Below are positions 24,664 to 33,263 of a DNA stretch of 64,000 nt, one piece after another. The DNA is taken from assembly GCA_905233945.1 (NCBI GenBank), contig CAJOFY010000001.1, positions 28,507 to 92,506 of the forward strand. The letters are read 5' to 3'. The number at the start of each line of letters is the position of its first letter. The stretch's first letter is position 1. The notes under the pieces were generated by a model. That model saw only the letters and a program-made list of their open reading frames with translations, was not told where the DNA came from and made no database searches. The DNA comes from an uncultured bacterium. GTDB taxonomy: Bacteria > UBP6 > UBA1177. A program made the position numbers and the translations under genes.

Positions 24664-27060
24664 TCACACTCTCTTTTTCTCAAAATAGAGCATTGCCGCT
24701 GCTGCAAAGAAGTAACAGAAAGCGGCAAGGACAAAAACGAATTTAAAACCGTAAGCCATTGCAATAATTACTGAAACGACGGTTGCAAGAACTGAAGCCG
24801 CCCCTTCCGCGCTGAAAGCGAGCGGTATGAAGAAAGGTTTCTTTTCGCCGGCAAGGAGCAGCGAAACAGGAAAAACAGTCCCCATAGTAAAGCCGAGCGG
24901 CGCGGTAAAAAGTGCGGTGAGAAGCAGTTTCATTGCAAAACCGCTGCCTGCACAAAAAGCCATGAAGTGCGGCATTACGGCGGCATAACCTAAAATCATA
25001 AGAGGAACAATTATCGCTGTGCCGCTGAAGAAAAGTTTTTCGCCGCTCAAAATCAGTATTTTTTTGCTGAAAAGCGAACCGAGTGCCGAAAAAACAAGCA
25101 GAAGTCCGATGGCCGTTGCAGCCGAGGTCGCAGGATCCCCGAAAAGAAGCGTAAATTTCTGTATAAGAGTCATCTCAACGAACATAAAACCGAATCCGAT
25201 AGCGGCAAAAGCGGGAATCTGAAGCAGAGGAGAAAACTTTTTCTCATCTTTTGACATGAAAAACAATGGTGTAACAAGCAGTGAAAGCGACAAAAACAGA
25301 AGCTGGAGAAAGGTAAGAAGAAGAACCGTAACGGCAAACGGGCTGTTATCTCCGGAAATCACCTTTACTTCTTCCGGCAGTATTTCGCCGCCGAATTTTA
25401 AATAGTTGAAAAAAAACGGCTTGTCGTCGCTGACCGGCGCAATATTGTAAGGATAATTCTCAATAAACTCCTTCTCCGTCCCGTTGCGGACCGACTCGAA
25501 AAACAGGTTGAAGCCGCTGTTTATGAAATCAATTGCCTGATCTGCAGAAAAATTCACACCTTTTACAACAGGGTCATAGTATCTCGGCCCGGCTGAAAAT
25601 CCAGGAGCATAAATGATCCTCAATTCCTTGGTGGCTGCAATAATTTCAGAGATTTCATTGAGTTCGCTCCATGTAAACGGACGTTTTTTAATGACAATAC
25701 CGGCTAAATTGTTTGCTCCGATTATAACAATATTGTTCTCGGGATGCTCGATTCCCATATCTTTAAGCACCGAAGAAGCTGTAACTGCGACTCTGAGCGT
25801 CTCTCTCGGCGGCCAGAGCAGCCATCTGATAAAACTGAGTGTTCCGTTGTCGCTGAGACGGTTGAAATAAGTTCTGAAAGCTTCTTCCGTGTAAAGATAA
25901 CTTTCGTTCATTATATACGCCCCGTTCATAAGCGCCACAACAGTATCTGTTCCTGAAAGCTGGATAAGATCGTATTTTTTGTCACTGTTTTCCAAAAACT
26001 CGCGGACTTCGCCGTGAAGTATCGAAACCTTGCCGTCTCTCAGTATATTATCTTTAAAAGTCGAGTACTTCCGTAAATTTAAATCGATCACGGATTTATT
26101 GACTTCCACAGCTGTCACCGATTTGGCCTGCCAGAAAAGCGCCGCCGAAATATCGGTTGTGGAAAGCCCTGCAATAAAAACATCCGGGTTCTGCAATCCG
26201 AAATAACCTGTTGAATAAAGCGAAACGGCAACCTGGTGCCTGTTGTCCGAAAAATCGTAGATAAAAGAACCCGCGTCACCGTCGTTTGCGATGATGCCTT
26301 TCTGAAAATCAGCCCAGTCATTCAGCAAAACCGGTCCCTTATCTTTCGAAATATCAACTCTGCCGGCACGGTCCCATTTTGTCATTTCCGATTGTGCCCC
26401 GACTATATTGAGAAACTTCGACGAAGCAGGTCTGAAAACAAAAATATCGTTTCTGAAAGGAAGCAGAACAACGGTCAAAACAACAAGAAGCACCGAAAAC
26501 CCCCTGACGAAACGACCTCTTTTTGAGGCTAAGGCTATCAGAACTGATGAAACCGCAGCCAAAAGCGTGAGTATCAAAAGCGCAGCCTCCATTCCTGCTG
26601 ATTCCATCAGCGGAAACGCCATAAAACAGCCAGCAACCGAGCCAAGAACAGAAAAGAAGTAGCTTATATTCACATTTCTGCACCTGTTCTGAAAAACCGA
26701 AAGAAGAATCAGACCGCCGAAAAAATGGGGAAGAAAAAGGAGAATATAGTCACAGAAAAGGAAAGTTATCATAAAAATTTTGTTCGGCATCGTCGGATCA
26801 AGAGAAATCCGCGAACTCAAAGCAACTGCAATAGGTATCGAAACAGTGAAGAGAACAGAAAATATGTGAATGGATTTTTCATAATTTTTCAAACCCTTTT
26901 TAACGGCAAGCACCGTTCCGGCAGCGGCATAGCCCATGAGAGCGACGGCAACGACCATATAAGTCATGTGATGCCACGATATAAACGAAAGAACTCTCAT
27001 CTGGAGAACTTCCAGCGCGAAAAGTACAGCCGAAATCAAAAAAACAGCCGAAAAAATCAT
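24664..27060 (-). CDS. Polytopic membrane protein with central spermidine-synthase-like domain
   Basis: The 798-residue protein has an N-terminal block of about six membrane segments (from FSAVFLISAVLFALEVLQM to about residue 205), a soluble centre and a C-terminal membrane block (about 570-790). The centre has a Rossmann-like SAM-binding pattern related to spermidine synthases: VFIAGLSTTDISAALF, AVEVNKSVIDLN, VREFLENSDKKYDLIQLSG. The usual GGGDG is not kept, so polyamine synthesis is doubtful. Proteins of this group are widespread and uncharacterised. It is the last gene of the PqqD/peptide/HPrK unit, starting 3 bases after the HPrK-like gene with an AAGGAG RBS, so it may act on or export the peptide product. 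Confidence 0.8.
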   Translation of the reverse strand: MIFSAVFLISAVLFALEVLQMRVLSFISWHHMTYMVVAVALMGYAAAGTVLAVKKGLKNYEKSIHIFSVLFTVSIPIAVALSSRISLDPTMPNKIFMITFLFCDYILLFLPHFFGGLILLSVFQNRCRNVNISYFFSVLGSVAGCFMAFPLMESAGMEAALLILTLLAAVSSVLIALASKRGRFVRGFSVLLVVLTVVLLPFRNDIFVFRPASSKFLNIVGAQSEMTKWDRAGRVDISKDKGPVLLNDWADFQKGIIANDGDAGSFIYDFSDNRHQVAVSLYSTGYFGLQNPDVFIAGLSTTDISAALFWQAKSVTAVEVNKSVIDLNLRKYSTFKDNILRDGKVSILHGEVREFLENSDKKYDLIQLSGTDTVVALMNGAYIMNESYLYTEEAFRTYFNRLSDNGTLSFIRWLLWPPRETLRVAVTASSVLKDMGIEHPENNIVIIGANNLAGIVIKKRPFTWSELNEISEIIAATKELRIIYAPGFSAGPRYYDPVVKGVNFSADQAIDFINSGFNLFFESVRNGTEKEFIENYPYNIAPVSDDKPFFFNYLKFGGEILPEEVKVISGDNSPFAVTVLLLTFLQLLFLSLSLLVTPLFFMSKDEKKFSPLLQIPAFAAIGFGFMFVEMTLIQKFTLLFGDPATSAATAIGLLLVFSALGSLFSKKILILSGEKLFFSGTAIIVPLMILGYAAVMPHFMAFCAGSGFAMKLLLTALFTAPLGFTMGTVFPVSLLLAGEKKPFFIPLAFSAEGAASVLATVVSVIIAMAYGFKFVFVLAAFCYFFAAAAMLYFEKKRV

Positions 27061-27063
27061 AAG

Positions 27064-27624
27064 TTACTCCTTGTTAAAAAGTCCGGTCAATTTGTCTGAA
27101 ACAAATTCCGGAGAATCTTTGAGATTGTGGTGAATAATACAGAATCTGGTCTCAGACATCAGCTTTTCAAGCATTGAAAAATAGTTCGGAAAAAGGCTCT
27201 CATCCCCTTTCACAGGCGGTGCAACACATAAAAGAAGCCGCTTCCATATCAAAGTTTTGTCGGAAAGTTCTTCAAGATAAGTTTCTCTTTCAAATTCTTT
27301 CGCGACAAAGAGAAACGCTTTCATTTTTGCGGAAAGTTCATTATTCACGAGATACTGTTTTGTGCTGAAATGCTGCTCGTTCTGATCCCAGAAACTGCTT
27401 ACGATGACGCCGCTATCAGTAAATTCAAGAAGATTTCTGTCGTCGTTGATCGGATTAAATAAATCTTTAAGTTTGAAGCAGAGAGTCGATTTGCCACTTC
27501 CGCAGACACCGCCGCAGACAAAGGCGAAACCGTTTTTTTCAAAAGAACTCGAATGAACGATCAGACCCTTTTCAGCTGAGTATAACTCACGCTGCGCCCT
27601 GACCGTTTCGGAAACAGAGGACAT
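27064..27624 (-). CDS. HPr-kinase-like P-loop protein, candidate peptide kinase
   Basis: A 186-residue protein with Walker A GGVCGSGKST (about residues 38-47), followed by a segment like the HPrK acidic region (LFNPINDDRNLLEF, with an Asp-Asp-Arg). It has the size and order of the short HPrK-like proteins found with PqqD-like proteins in peptide-modification loci. In some lasso-peptide clusters such kinases phosphorylate the precursor's C-terminus, which is established knowledge for that class. Here the start overlaps closely with the 37-aa peptide gene (2 bases apart) and lacks a clear RBS, so translation is probably coupled. Substrate unknown; the peptide is the obvious candidate. Confidence 0.75.
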   Translation of the reverse strand: MSSVSETVRAQRELYSAEKGLIVHSSSFEKNGFAFVCGGVCGSGKSTLCFKLKDLFNPINDDRNLLEFTDSGVIVSSFWDQNEQHFSTKQYLVNNELSAKMKAFLFVAKEFERETYLEELSDKTLIWKRLLLCVAPPVKGDESLFPNYFSMLEKLMSETRFCIIHHNLKDSPEFVSDKLTGLFNKE

Positions 27625-27626
27625 TG

Positions 27627-27740
27627 TTAATCACATTTATCCGGCTCGTCTTCCGTAGGAACACATTCACTAGCGTAGACAACTTTTCTGTCGAGTTCGA
27701 TTTCTTCAATAATTTCAGGTTTCTGGTAATTTTTTTTCAT
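27627..27740 (-). CDS. 37-aa peptide, candidate RiPP precursor
   Basis: A short gene with one of the best RBSs in the window (AGGAGG, 6 bases before the ATG). It starts MKKNYQKPEIIEEIELD, continues RKVVYASE and ends CVPTEDEPDKCD. The N-terminal half is a leader-like helix with YQKP, which fits the YxxP motif that PqqD-like RRE domains recognise in lasso-type leaders. The last 15 residues hold two Cys, at 26 and 36, one Thr and five acidic residues. It lies 9 bases after the FG-GAP lipoprotein and 2 bases before the HPrK-like gene, in a transcript that also encodes a PqqD-like protein. Function is inferred; it could also be a small regulatory peptide. Confidence 0.7.
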   Translation of the reverse strand: MKKNYQKPEIIEEIELDRKVVYASECVPTEDEPDKCD

Positions 27741-27749
27741 AATATCCTC

Positions 27750-30700
27750 CTAAAAATCCAATCTCTCGCAGTTCCCGACTGCTTTAAGATTGTTGCAAAA
27801 AATTATTGCATCATCAAGCATCATTATTTTTGGATTAGAACCGACCTGACCGGAAAATTCATCAAAAACCGAAGGCTGAGTTCCAAGATGCTTTTCATGA
27901 GTGTAATAAATCAATATTCCAGCCGAAGAAGTAATAACCAAATCATCAGCTCCGTCACCATTAAAGTCCTTAGCTTCGGTTGAAACAGCAACAATCTGAG
28001 GCTCTGACCCTGCAGCATAGTTGTCATAAACGACCGAGAAATCGTCTATCGTCAAATCCGGACTCTTTTTGATTCCGTCAGACGATCCATAATGAATCAT
28101 CGTTTTGTTTACCGGTTCAGTATTTTCATTTTTTTTGTAGTAGTAATTATAGACAAAATCAGAAATTCCGTCACCGTTAAAATCACCTTTGCTCATATAA
28201 GATCCAGGAGTTGACAAAGATTTAAACATCGGGCTTATTGCTCCGTCGGCAGATCCGCCATAAAGAATATAAATGGCATTTTCTGAGCCTAAAGCGAAAT
28301 CGGTTTTTCCGTCACCGTTCAAATCACCGACATCCATTATGCCGGAATTGCCAATTTTTGCGTCCTTAGCATTTCCAGTGAATGTAAGATCGGGTTCTTC
28401 TCCAACAAAACCGCCTTCCTTACACCCCAGATAGAGATAAACTTCGCCAGCTTTTGTATAAGTTCTGACCTGAACAGAGGGCGCAGAAACCAAAATATCG
28501 TCACAGCCGTCACCGTCATAGTCACCAGTTGCAAGACCTCTGTTGGCCTGATTCGAAGCGTCTTTTGCCCTGAATGTAACAGGAGTCAGATCAAAGTCGA
28601 TTCCGCTTTCCGTTCCAAAGAAAACAAAAACATTTCCAGGGTAATCAGTATAAACAAAATCGTAGTATCCGTCTTTATTAAGGTCTGCTTTTGAGCTTAT
28701 ATCCTGACCTACTCTCTCAGTTGAACCAAGAGCACCGCGGAAAGATTTGATAAGTGAATGATTGATGCCGGAATAGATATCAACAAAGCCGTTATACTGA
28801 CTGTCTATTCCCGAATCAGATTTATAACGGTTTGCTATCGCATAGTCTTCAAAACCGTCGTTATTGACGTCACCAATGATTTTAAGACGGAAATTGTGGA
28901 CACCGCTTGAAGTTTCGTAAATGTTGGTCCATTCCATTTTGAGAGAACCGAAATCTTTTACAGAACTTTCATCGAGTAAACCGAAATTCTTCGCCATAAC
29001 TCTGCCGTCGTAGGAATAAACAGAGTTTACAGCCTTAACTGCAGCACAGTAGCTGTTTCCGTTTTTGTGGATATCGGCAGTTATCGTTTTATCCGCGTTC
29101 GTTACGGCGTTTACAAAGAAGTTGTATGTCATCATAGTGTCAGCCGGGGCTGGAACAAGGCCTGCATACTCGGTAATCGGTTTTGTCGAAGCATCGAACT
29201 CGTCAACTATCGAGCAACTCCCATTGTCATAACTCTGGTAGCGCACTTCGTAAGCGTAAGGCATAATCTCAGCCGGATTCCACGACATTCTGATTTTGCC
29301 CAAAAGCGCATCAGCACTTGACGGCGCGGCACTTACAGCAGCAGGAAGCGCCAGATCAAGGTGAAGAGCAACATAGTATCTCTGAACGATTCCGCTATCA
29401 GTCGTAAGGACAAAAACCAGATCATAATCGGTCTGTCCGTCAGCTTCGACATCAGGAAGAATGAGATTCGAGAAATCGGCAGTGTAAGTGTTTTCAGGAA
29501 TAGCCGTACCACTTAACTTTACCTTTGTGTATTTCGCGCCGTCAGGAGCGTTTTCGATTTCCATAAATCCGCCGGTAACATCAGTGACCATAAATTTTAT
29601 CGCCGATCCAGCCTTGAAATTAAGGATGCCGTCGCCGGGAGTGAGATCGTCATCGTAACCGAAACCCAATTCAGCAAGCTCGATAACGTCAGTAGAATCA
29701 TCATCAATAAGGTCGTAAATATTGCAGTATTCAGCCGATTTCGGGCAAGCCGTCGGATTAGAAATATGAACTGCCGGAATCAAGTTTGTTACCCTAAGAT
29801 AGTAAGTTTCGCTGTATTGCCCCGAAGTTATCGCAAGTTCCGAAACCTTAGAAAGGTTGAGCGAAAGTTTGACAGTTTCAAAACCTGCCGCACCAATTGT
29901 AACGCTTTTGTTCTGAGAATCGATTTCGTAATCGATTTCGGTCCCTTCCGGAGCGTAGATCCTGATTGAAACTGTGCACGCTGATTCAGGATCTTCAGGC
30001 GTCTGCGAACAAACAAACCATGTCGGCTTCTGTGCGCTTCCTACACCTATGATCGAACCGTCTTCTTTTTTGAGAACGATGTCGGGAACATCAGCCGTAA
30101 CTTCAAAATCTCCGGCAGCGACCGAAGTATTGCCGTGGTTGTCGGTAAGAGTAAGGATTGCGTTCCACTCTCCTGTCGAAAGATTGAGGTTTTTCTCAAA
30201 AGCACCGTTTCCCGTAATGATACCGTGCCACGTTTTTACGGATTCACCTTTCGTCGCAACAAGTGTGAAATGTGTTTCCGAATCAATATTTTCGGTAGTG
30301 AAAGTCATTTTTACCGGATAGTTATCAGCGTTAAAAGCAAGCGAAGCGATCGTAGGAGCGACGACATCGACTTTGTAGTATTCATCCTCTCCTCCGCCGA
30401 TCTTCCCTGGGTTTCCTGCAAAATCGACAACACTGACAAGGAATTTGTGCTGTTTAGCATTTTCAAGGTCAGGCATACTGTTTTCGAGATCAGGCAGGTC
30501 TATGAAAATATTCATACCGTCTTCGGAAAGAGTTGCATTTTCAGTAATATCGACAGAAGTTGAATTGTAAGTATGCAGAATTTGTGTTATTCCGCTCAGG
30601 ACTTTGTCCGAAACGATGTGCATCTTCACTCCGGCAAGTTTTCCGTCAGCAACACTTGCGCCTTCAAGTTCAGGAACATCGGCGAGAGTGAGCCATCTCC

Positions 30701-32759
30701 AGTCGTCTCCTGTTCCTTTCGGCGAAACGATAGTGAGAAGAGGCTTTGTGAGACTTACCGTGACAGGATCAAGAGTTTGTGAAGAAATATTGCCTGTGCA
30801 GTCTTTAACCTCGATTTTGAGTGTGTGGACCGCTTCTGTGAGAGTGATATCCTCAAAAACAACCTGATCGCCGGCATTGTTCACGGTTGCAAGAAGTTTG
30901 TTCGGAGTTCCGCTTCCGCCGTTTGTGTAAAGGGTTACCGTTCTGGTTGAATCGCCGGAAACATTCGCCGCATCACTGAGAGAAACAGTGACAGTGACCG
31001 GATTTTGCGATTCGTTCACAGTCGAAACTATCTCTTCGCCGTTTTTGCCTGCCACAGCGATACTGTCTATCGAAACCGGGTTAATATCAAATGTGATATT
31101 CCTTTTCGTGATATTTTCAGGATCATTAGAATTGTCTGTATAAACCGTTTTGTTATTCAAAGTATCATAAAGAACCGCATGGAAAACCCTTGCGCCGCAT
31201 GCATCGTCAAGTTCGGGATTTTTGAATGAAAGGGACTCTGCACCGAATTTGCTTGTATTCAACGAAGCTACGAGGTTCTCACCTTCAACAAGTTCGACTT
31301 CAAGCCCCGGAATCGAATTTGCAATGTCGAATGTTGCAAAAATTCGAGAAGAAAAAGTGCTTTGTGAAAAAACTTTATTGTCTAAAGGAAATGCCCATGA
31401 AATCGCTGGCGTTTCTGTTGCCACAACGATTTTCTGAACGAATTCTGCATCAGGAACATCTTCGCTTTTGCCGCCGGCAACGACTTTCAAAGTGTTGGTT
31501 CCGTTATCAAGCTTGAGTCCGCTCAGCATGTACGAGCCTTTTTCGATATCAGCTGCGGAGAGAGTGTAGTCGAGAACTTCATCCCAGTTTTCGCCATTCT
31601 GCTTCAAAATTTTGAATTTAGCCCCTTCGACCGTGTTTGCGAAACCGACTTTGAAACATACGCCGAAATCTTCGCCCTCAAGTGCATCCTGAGTACTTCC
31701 GACATAGATCGTACCGTCTTTCACAATAGCGCCGTAATTGTTCGCCTTGCAGGTATCAGCCTCGCCGTCGCCCGTTTTGTCGCTATTCCACGGAGCGAGG
31801 ATCTCGATATTTGCGATCGAAAAATCGATTTTCCACGAAAAAGAAACTACGTCAGATTCGGTTCCGCCGACATTCACAGCCTTGAGCGAGAACGTGTGGT
31901 CGCCTTCCGCAAGATTTTCATATTTTTTAGGCGTTGTGCAGATTTCCCATTCGTTTGCATCGAGTTTGCAGCGGAAAGTCGCCTCCTCGATATCGGATTC
32001 GAAGGTGAATTCAGCCGTAGCTACCGAAGAAACATCCTGCGGACGGGAAAGAATTTCAGCGACAGGTTTTGCCTCCGGAACAGTGTCTGTATCTTCATCT
32101 TCATCTGCAACAATGTCATCATCGGCATCGTCCTCATCTGGTGTCGTGTCGCCGTCTTCAGCCGGAGTGTCAGTGTCATCGTCATCAACCGGAATCTCTG
32201 TGTCACCGTCATCGACCGGAATATCTGTGTCGCTGTCATCAGCCAGAGTATCTGAATCCGCATCGTCATCCGTAACGGTGTCGGTGTCATCTTCAGGCTC
32301 GCTGTCTGAATCACAGAAAACTGTTATCTCCGATTTCATGTTCGGGTTCTGAATCAGAAATGCAGCAAGTCTGTATTCTCCCTTTTCGGCAAAATCAAGT
32401 TCGAATGAGACCGCATTCTCAGAAAAAGCAGCAGTCAAAGTCTGCATATCCCTGTCTTTCGCAACGGTCAAGGCAACTTCCATACCGTCATGGAGCTTTT
32501 CCGAGACTTCGGCAAGAGCAACTGCAACTTCAACTTTTCCGCAGACACGGGCTCCGTCTTCAAGCGATGTTATCTCGATTTTGTAGTCGCCTTCCGCGAA
32601 CTCTGTGCATTTTTCCTTAACGGATGAGCAGTACGAACCGTAACCGCACTCTTTGTCATCTGCACATTTTTTGCCGCTGCCGCCGCTGCAAGCCGCAATG
32701 GAAAAAAGCAGCAAAAATACCGAAAGAACCGAAACAAATCTGATTTTTCCCGAATTCAT
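27750..32759 (-). CDS. Giant Asp-rich lipoprotein with Ig-like and FG-GAP (integrin-type) repeats
   Basis: I start at the ATG at 32759 (1669 residues, GAGG RBS); an ATG 12 bases upstream is in frame. A lipoprotein signal (LSVFLLLFSIAAC) is followed by a small Cys knot (CADDKECGYGSYCSS), an acidic linker (about 155-235, DTDIPVDDGD units), then many beta-sandwich, Ig-like segments. Residues of about 1290-1640 hold at least five FG-GAP/VCBS calcium-loop repeats: DVNNDGFEDYA, DLNKDGYYDFVY, DYDGDGCDDILV, DLNGDGKTDFAL, DFNGDGISDFVY and DFNGDGADDLVI. These form integrin-alpha-like beta-propellers. It would be cell-surface anchored. Uniquely here it sits between the PqqD-like gene and the 37-aa peptide gene, in one tight transcript. 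Confidence 0.88.
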   Translation of the reverse strand: MNSGKIRFVSVLSVFLLLFSIAACSGGSGKKCADDKECGYGSYCSSVKEKCTEFAEGDYKIEITSLEDGARVCGKVEVAVALAEVSEKLHDGMEVALTVAKDRDMQTLTAAFSENAVSFELDFAEKGEYRLAAFLIQNPNMKSEITVFCDSDSEPEDDTDTVTDDDADSDTLADDSDTDIPVDDGDTEIPVDDDDTDTPAEDGDTTPDEDDADDDIVADEDEDTDTVPEAKPVAEILSRPQDVSSVATAEFTFESDIEEATFRCKLDANEWEICTTPKKYENLAEGDHTFSLKAVNVGGTESDVVSFSWKIDFSIANIEILAPWNSDKTGDGEADTCKANNYGAIVKDGTIYVGSTQDALEGEDFGVCFKVGFANTVEGAKFKILKQNGENWDEVLDYTLSAADIEKGSYMLSGLKLDNGTNTLKVVAGGKSEDVPDAEFVQKIVVATETPAISWAFPLDNKVFSQSTFSSRIFATFDIANSIPGLEVELVEGENLVASLNTSKFGAESLSFKNPELDDACGARVFHAVLYDTLNNKTVYTDNSNDPENITKRNITFDINPVSIDSIAVAGKNGEEIVSTVNESQNPVTVTVSLSDAANVSGDSTRTVTLYTNGGSGTPNKLLATVNNAGDQVVFEDITLTEAVHTLKIEVKDCTGNISSQTLDPVTVSLTKPLLTIVSPKGTGDDWRWLTLADVPELEGASVADGKLAGVKMHIVSDKVLSGITQILHTYNSTSVDITENATLSEDGMNIFIDLPDLENSMPDLENAKQHKFLVSVVDFAGNPGKIGGGEDEYYKVDVVAPTIASLAFNADNYPVKMTFTTENIDSETHFTLVATKGESVKTWHGIITGNGAFEKNLNLSTGEWNAILTLTDNHGNTSVAAGDFEVTADVPDIVLKKEDGSIIGVGSAQKPTWFVCSQTPEDPESACTVSIRIYAPEGTEIDYEIDSQNKSVTIGAAGFETVKLSLNLSKVSELAITSGQYSETYYLRVTNLIPAVHISNPTACPKSAEYCNIYDLIDDDSTDVIELAELGFGYDDDLTPGDGILNFKAGSAIKFMVTDVTGGFMEIENAPDGAKYTKVKLSGTAIPENTYTADFSNLILPDVEADGQTDYDLVFVLTTDSGIVQRYYVALHLDLALPAAVSAAPSSADALLGKIRMSWNPAEIMPYAYEVRYQSYDNGSCSIVDEFDASTKPITEYAGLVPAPADTMMTYNFFVNAVTNADKTITADIHKNGNSYCAAVKAVNSVYSYDGRVMAKNFGLLDESSVKDFGSLKMEWTNIYETSSGVHNFRLKIIGDVNNDGFEDYAIANRYKSDSGIDSQYNGFVDIYSGINHSLIKSFRGALGSTERVGQDISSKADLNKDGYYDFVYTDYPGNVFVFFGTESGIDFDLTPVTFRAKDASNQANRGLATGDYDGDGCDDILVSAPSVQVRTYTKAGEVYLYLGCKEGGFVGEEPDLTFTGNAKDAKIGNSGIMDVGDLNGDGKTDFALGSENAIYILYGGSADGAISPMFKSLSTPGSYMSKGDFNGDGISDFVYNYYYKKNENTEPVNKTMIHYGSSDGIKKSPDLTIDDFSVVYDNYAAGSEPQIVAVSTEAKDFNGDGADDLVITSSAGILIYYTHEKHLGTQPSVFDEFSGQVGSNPKIMMLDDAIIFCNNLKAVGNCERLDF

Positions 32760-32774
32760 GCCAAACCTCATAAA

Positions 32775-33062
32775 TCAAATTATTTCAACTAACTGTTTTT
32801 CTAAAAATTTATCAATAATTTCAATGACATCGTTTTCGGCAAGAGCTGACTCCGCCTCATCCTTGAAATCAAAAGAATCTTTAAATTTTGCAATAATTTC
32901 AGCGACGCTGCACTTTCCGTCAATAAGCGACCAGAGCTCTGCAGCAGATTCGTTCAGAGTAAGGATTTTGTCGCTCTCCGGAGAAACTGCAACAAGAGTG
33001 CCGTCAAAAGAGCGTCGATAGGCGACATCGCCTTTAATTTTTAAAATACAATCCTTTTCCAT
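32775..33062 (-). CDS. PqqD-family peptide-binding protein (RRE)
   Basis: The ATG at 33062 gives 95 residues; an in-frame TTG at 33077 would add five. The winged-helix PqqD/RRE pattern is clear: VSPESDKILTLNESAAELWSL (shown in parts: SDKILTLNESAAELW), then IDGKCSVAEIIAKFKD, then a C-terminal helix EIIDKFLEKQLVEI. Such proteins bind the leader of ribosomal peptides and present it to modifying enzymes. It is the first gene of the unit 33062-24664 and its presence is the main reason to read the 37-aa gene as a precursor. No radical-SAM, YcaO, asparagine-synthetase-like or leader-protease gene accompanies it in the window. Confidence 0.82.
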   Translation of the reverse strand: MEKDCILKIKGDVAYRRSFDGTLVAVSPESDKILTLNESAAELWSLIDGKCSVAEIIAKFKDSFDFKDEAESALAENDVIEIIDKFLEKQLVEII

Positions 33063-33263
33063 AATTCCAATCCGCAAAAATCGGTGTATTATAATAACAA
33101 TTGAATTTTTTGCAAAAAAATCGTTCTTGTCGATTAAGTTCGACGCGCCGCAATCAGGATCGTTATACCGTGATACCGTTATAACGTTATTCCGACGGCG
33201 CGAATCGTTCTGAACGATAATAACGTTATGACGATAAAATATCGACGCATCGACTATAACGAT
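33063..33263. other. Intergenic region carrying repeat copy A
   Basis: Between the PqqD-like start and the end of the S10 lipoprotein gene. Apart from the repeat (33121-33234) it holds an AT-rich stretch that may contain the promoter of the PqqD unit (minus strand) and a further short region with the motifs CGACGCATCGAC and ATAACGAT resembling parts of the repeat. No gene seen. Confidence 0.5.
33121..33234 (+). repeat. Repeat copy A, left arm of an inverted pair around the S10 lipoprotein gene
   Basis: The core 33152-33234 (83 bases) matches the reverse complement of 35250-35332 at 81 positions. The left extension 33121-33151 also matches copy B except for a 10-base deletion in B between two TCGA tetramers. 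The core is rich in short palindromes (CGTTATAACG, ATAACGTTAT). A partial third copy is at 7716-7745. Confidence 0.9.

Noticed and set aside
24664-33062. Lasso-peptide cluster
   Set aside because: PqqD-like, HPrK-like and YxxP leader features fit, but the transglutaminase-like protease and asparagine-synthetase-like cyclase are missing and the peptide lacks an obvious ring Asp/Glu at position 7-9 after a Gly.
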